Positions 18,576 through 18,617 of a DNA stretch of 18,617 nucleotides are shown piece after piece. The notes under the pieces are model-generated. The model saw only the letters and a program-made list of their open reading frames with translations, searched no databases and was not told the DNA's origin. Made by a program: the position numbers and the translations under genes. The stretch is taken from contig JAGVXJ010000070.1 of assembly GCA_018303895.1 (NCBI GenBank), positions 1 through 18,617 on the forward strand, given 5' to 3'. Each line of letters starts with the position of its first letter. Position 1 is the first letter of the stretch. The DNA is from Candidatus Pacearchaeota archaeon (GTDB lineage Archaea; Nanobdellota; Nanobdellia; Pacearchaeales; GW2011-AR1).

Positions 18576-18617
18576 TGTTACTTGGACTTGTCGGGAAACC
18601 CAGCGTTGGGAAAAGTA
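18575..18617 (+). CDS. YchF/Obg-type GTPase, N-terminal fragment cut by window end
   Basis: Fourteen codons are visible, MLLGLVGKPSVGKS, which is the G1 P-loop of the YchF-like subgroup of Obg GTPases (GKPNVGKS/GKPSVGKS). These proteins bind ribosomes. The ATG shares its A with the stop of the kinase gene. Only the P-loop is seen, so the subgroup is probable rather than certain. Confidence 0.7.
   Translation, partial: MLLGLVGKPSVGKS

Noticed and set aside
1..18617. CRISPR arrays, insertion sequences or transposase genes.
   Set aside because: No regularly spaced repeats and no transposase or integrase motifs were seen anywhere in the window.

Overview
The window is archaeal, and most likely from an AT-rich DPANN genome of the Pacearchaeota/Woesearchaeota kind. 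This is inferred from gene content, not from a database search. Archaeal signs are an aEF1A gene, an archaeal-type DnaG with a central TOPRIM domain, RNase HII, the start of a YchF-like GTPase, a tRNA with a canonical 37/38 bulge-helix-bulge intron, and a signal-peptide plus C-terminal-anchor surface protein. Many genes are short and unrecognised. Most genes have a TATA element centred 24-26 nt upstream of the chosen ATG, so most mRNAs should be leaderless. I used that spacing to choose starts, and it makes the few genes with real leaders stand out.

Layout. 1-4.2 kb, plus strand: an MgtC-like membrane protein, tuf, then a run of small unknown proteins that includes a P-loop kinase and a helical-repeat (TPR-like) protein. 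4.2-5.6 kb: a 49-codon gene with a strong Shine-Dalgarno sequence, an orphan HicB-like protein, a compact RNA resembling an H/ACA guide, a minus-strand orphan gene, a palindromic operator candidate, and a long structured RNA or leader. 5.6-6.9 kb: dnaG, whose start codon lies in a perfect hairpin overlapped by a 20-codon upstream ORF; a hairpin terminator follows. 6.9-11.3 kb: small DPANN-type proteins, a membrane-anchored phosphoribosyltransferase-like protein, an endonuclease IV-like TIM barrel and a putative S-layer protein.

11.3-15.9 kb, minus strand: a NYN-domain RNase behind an attenuator-like leader, two gene remnants, an SMC ATPase and RNase HII. The SMC protein has 952 residues and carries a Rad50-type CPLC zinc hook at its exact midpoint where an SMC hinge would be expected. 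15.9-16.3 kb: a tRNA-like relic, an intron-containing tRNA-Ile(UAU), and a 19-bp duplication of the tRNA 3' end only 138 bp downstream. 16.3-18.6 kb: a small winged-helix-like protein, a minus-strand pair of glycosyltransferase and membrane protein, a P-loop kinase, and the first 14 codons of a YchF-like GTPase.

The information-processing genes (tuf, dnaG, SMC, rnhB, the endonuclease IV-like gene, tRNA) do not form one operon; nearly every gene has its own promoter. The points most worth following are the SMC/Rad50 hybrid architecture, the dnaG start-codon hairpin with its upstream ORF, the attenuator-like leader of the NYN gene, the two candidate structured RNAs, and the duplicated tRNA locus.
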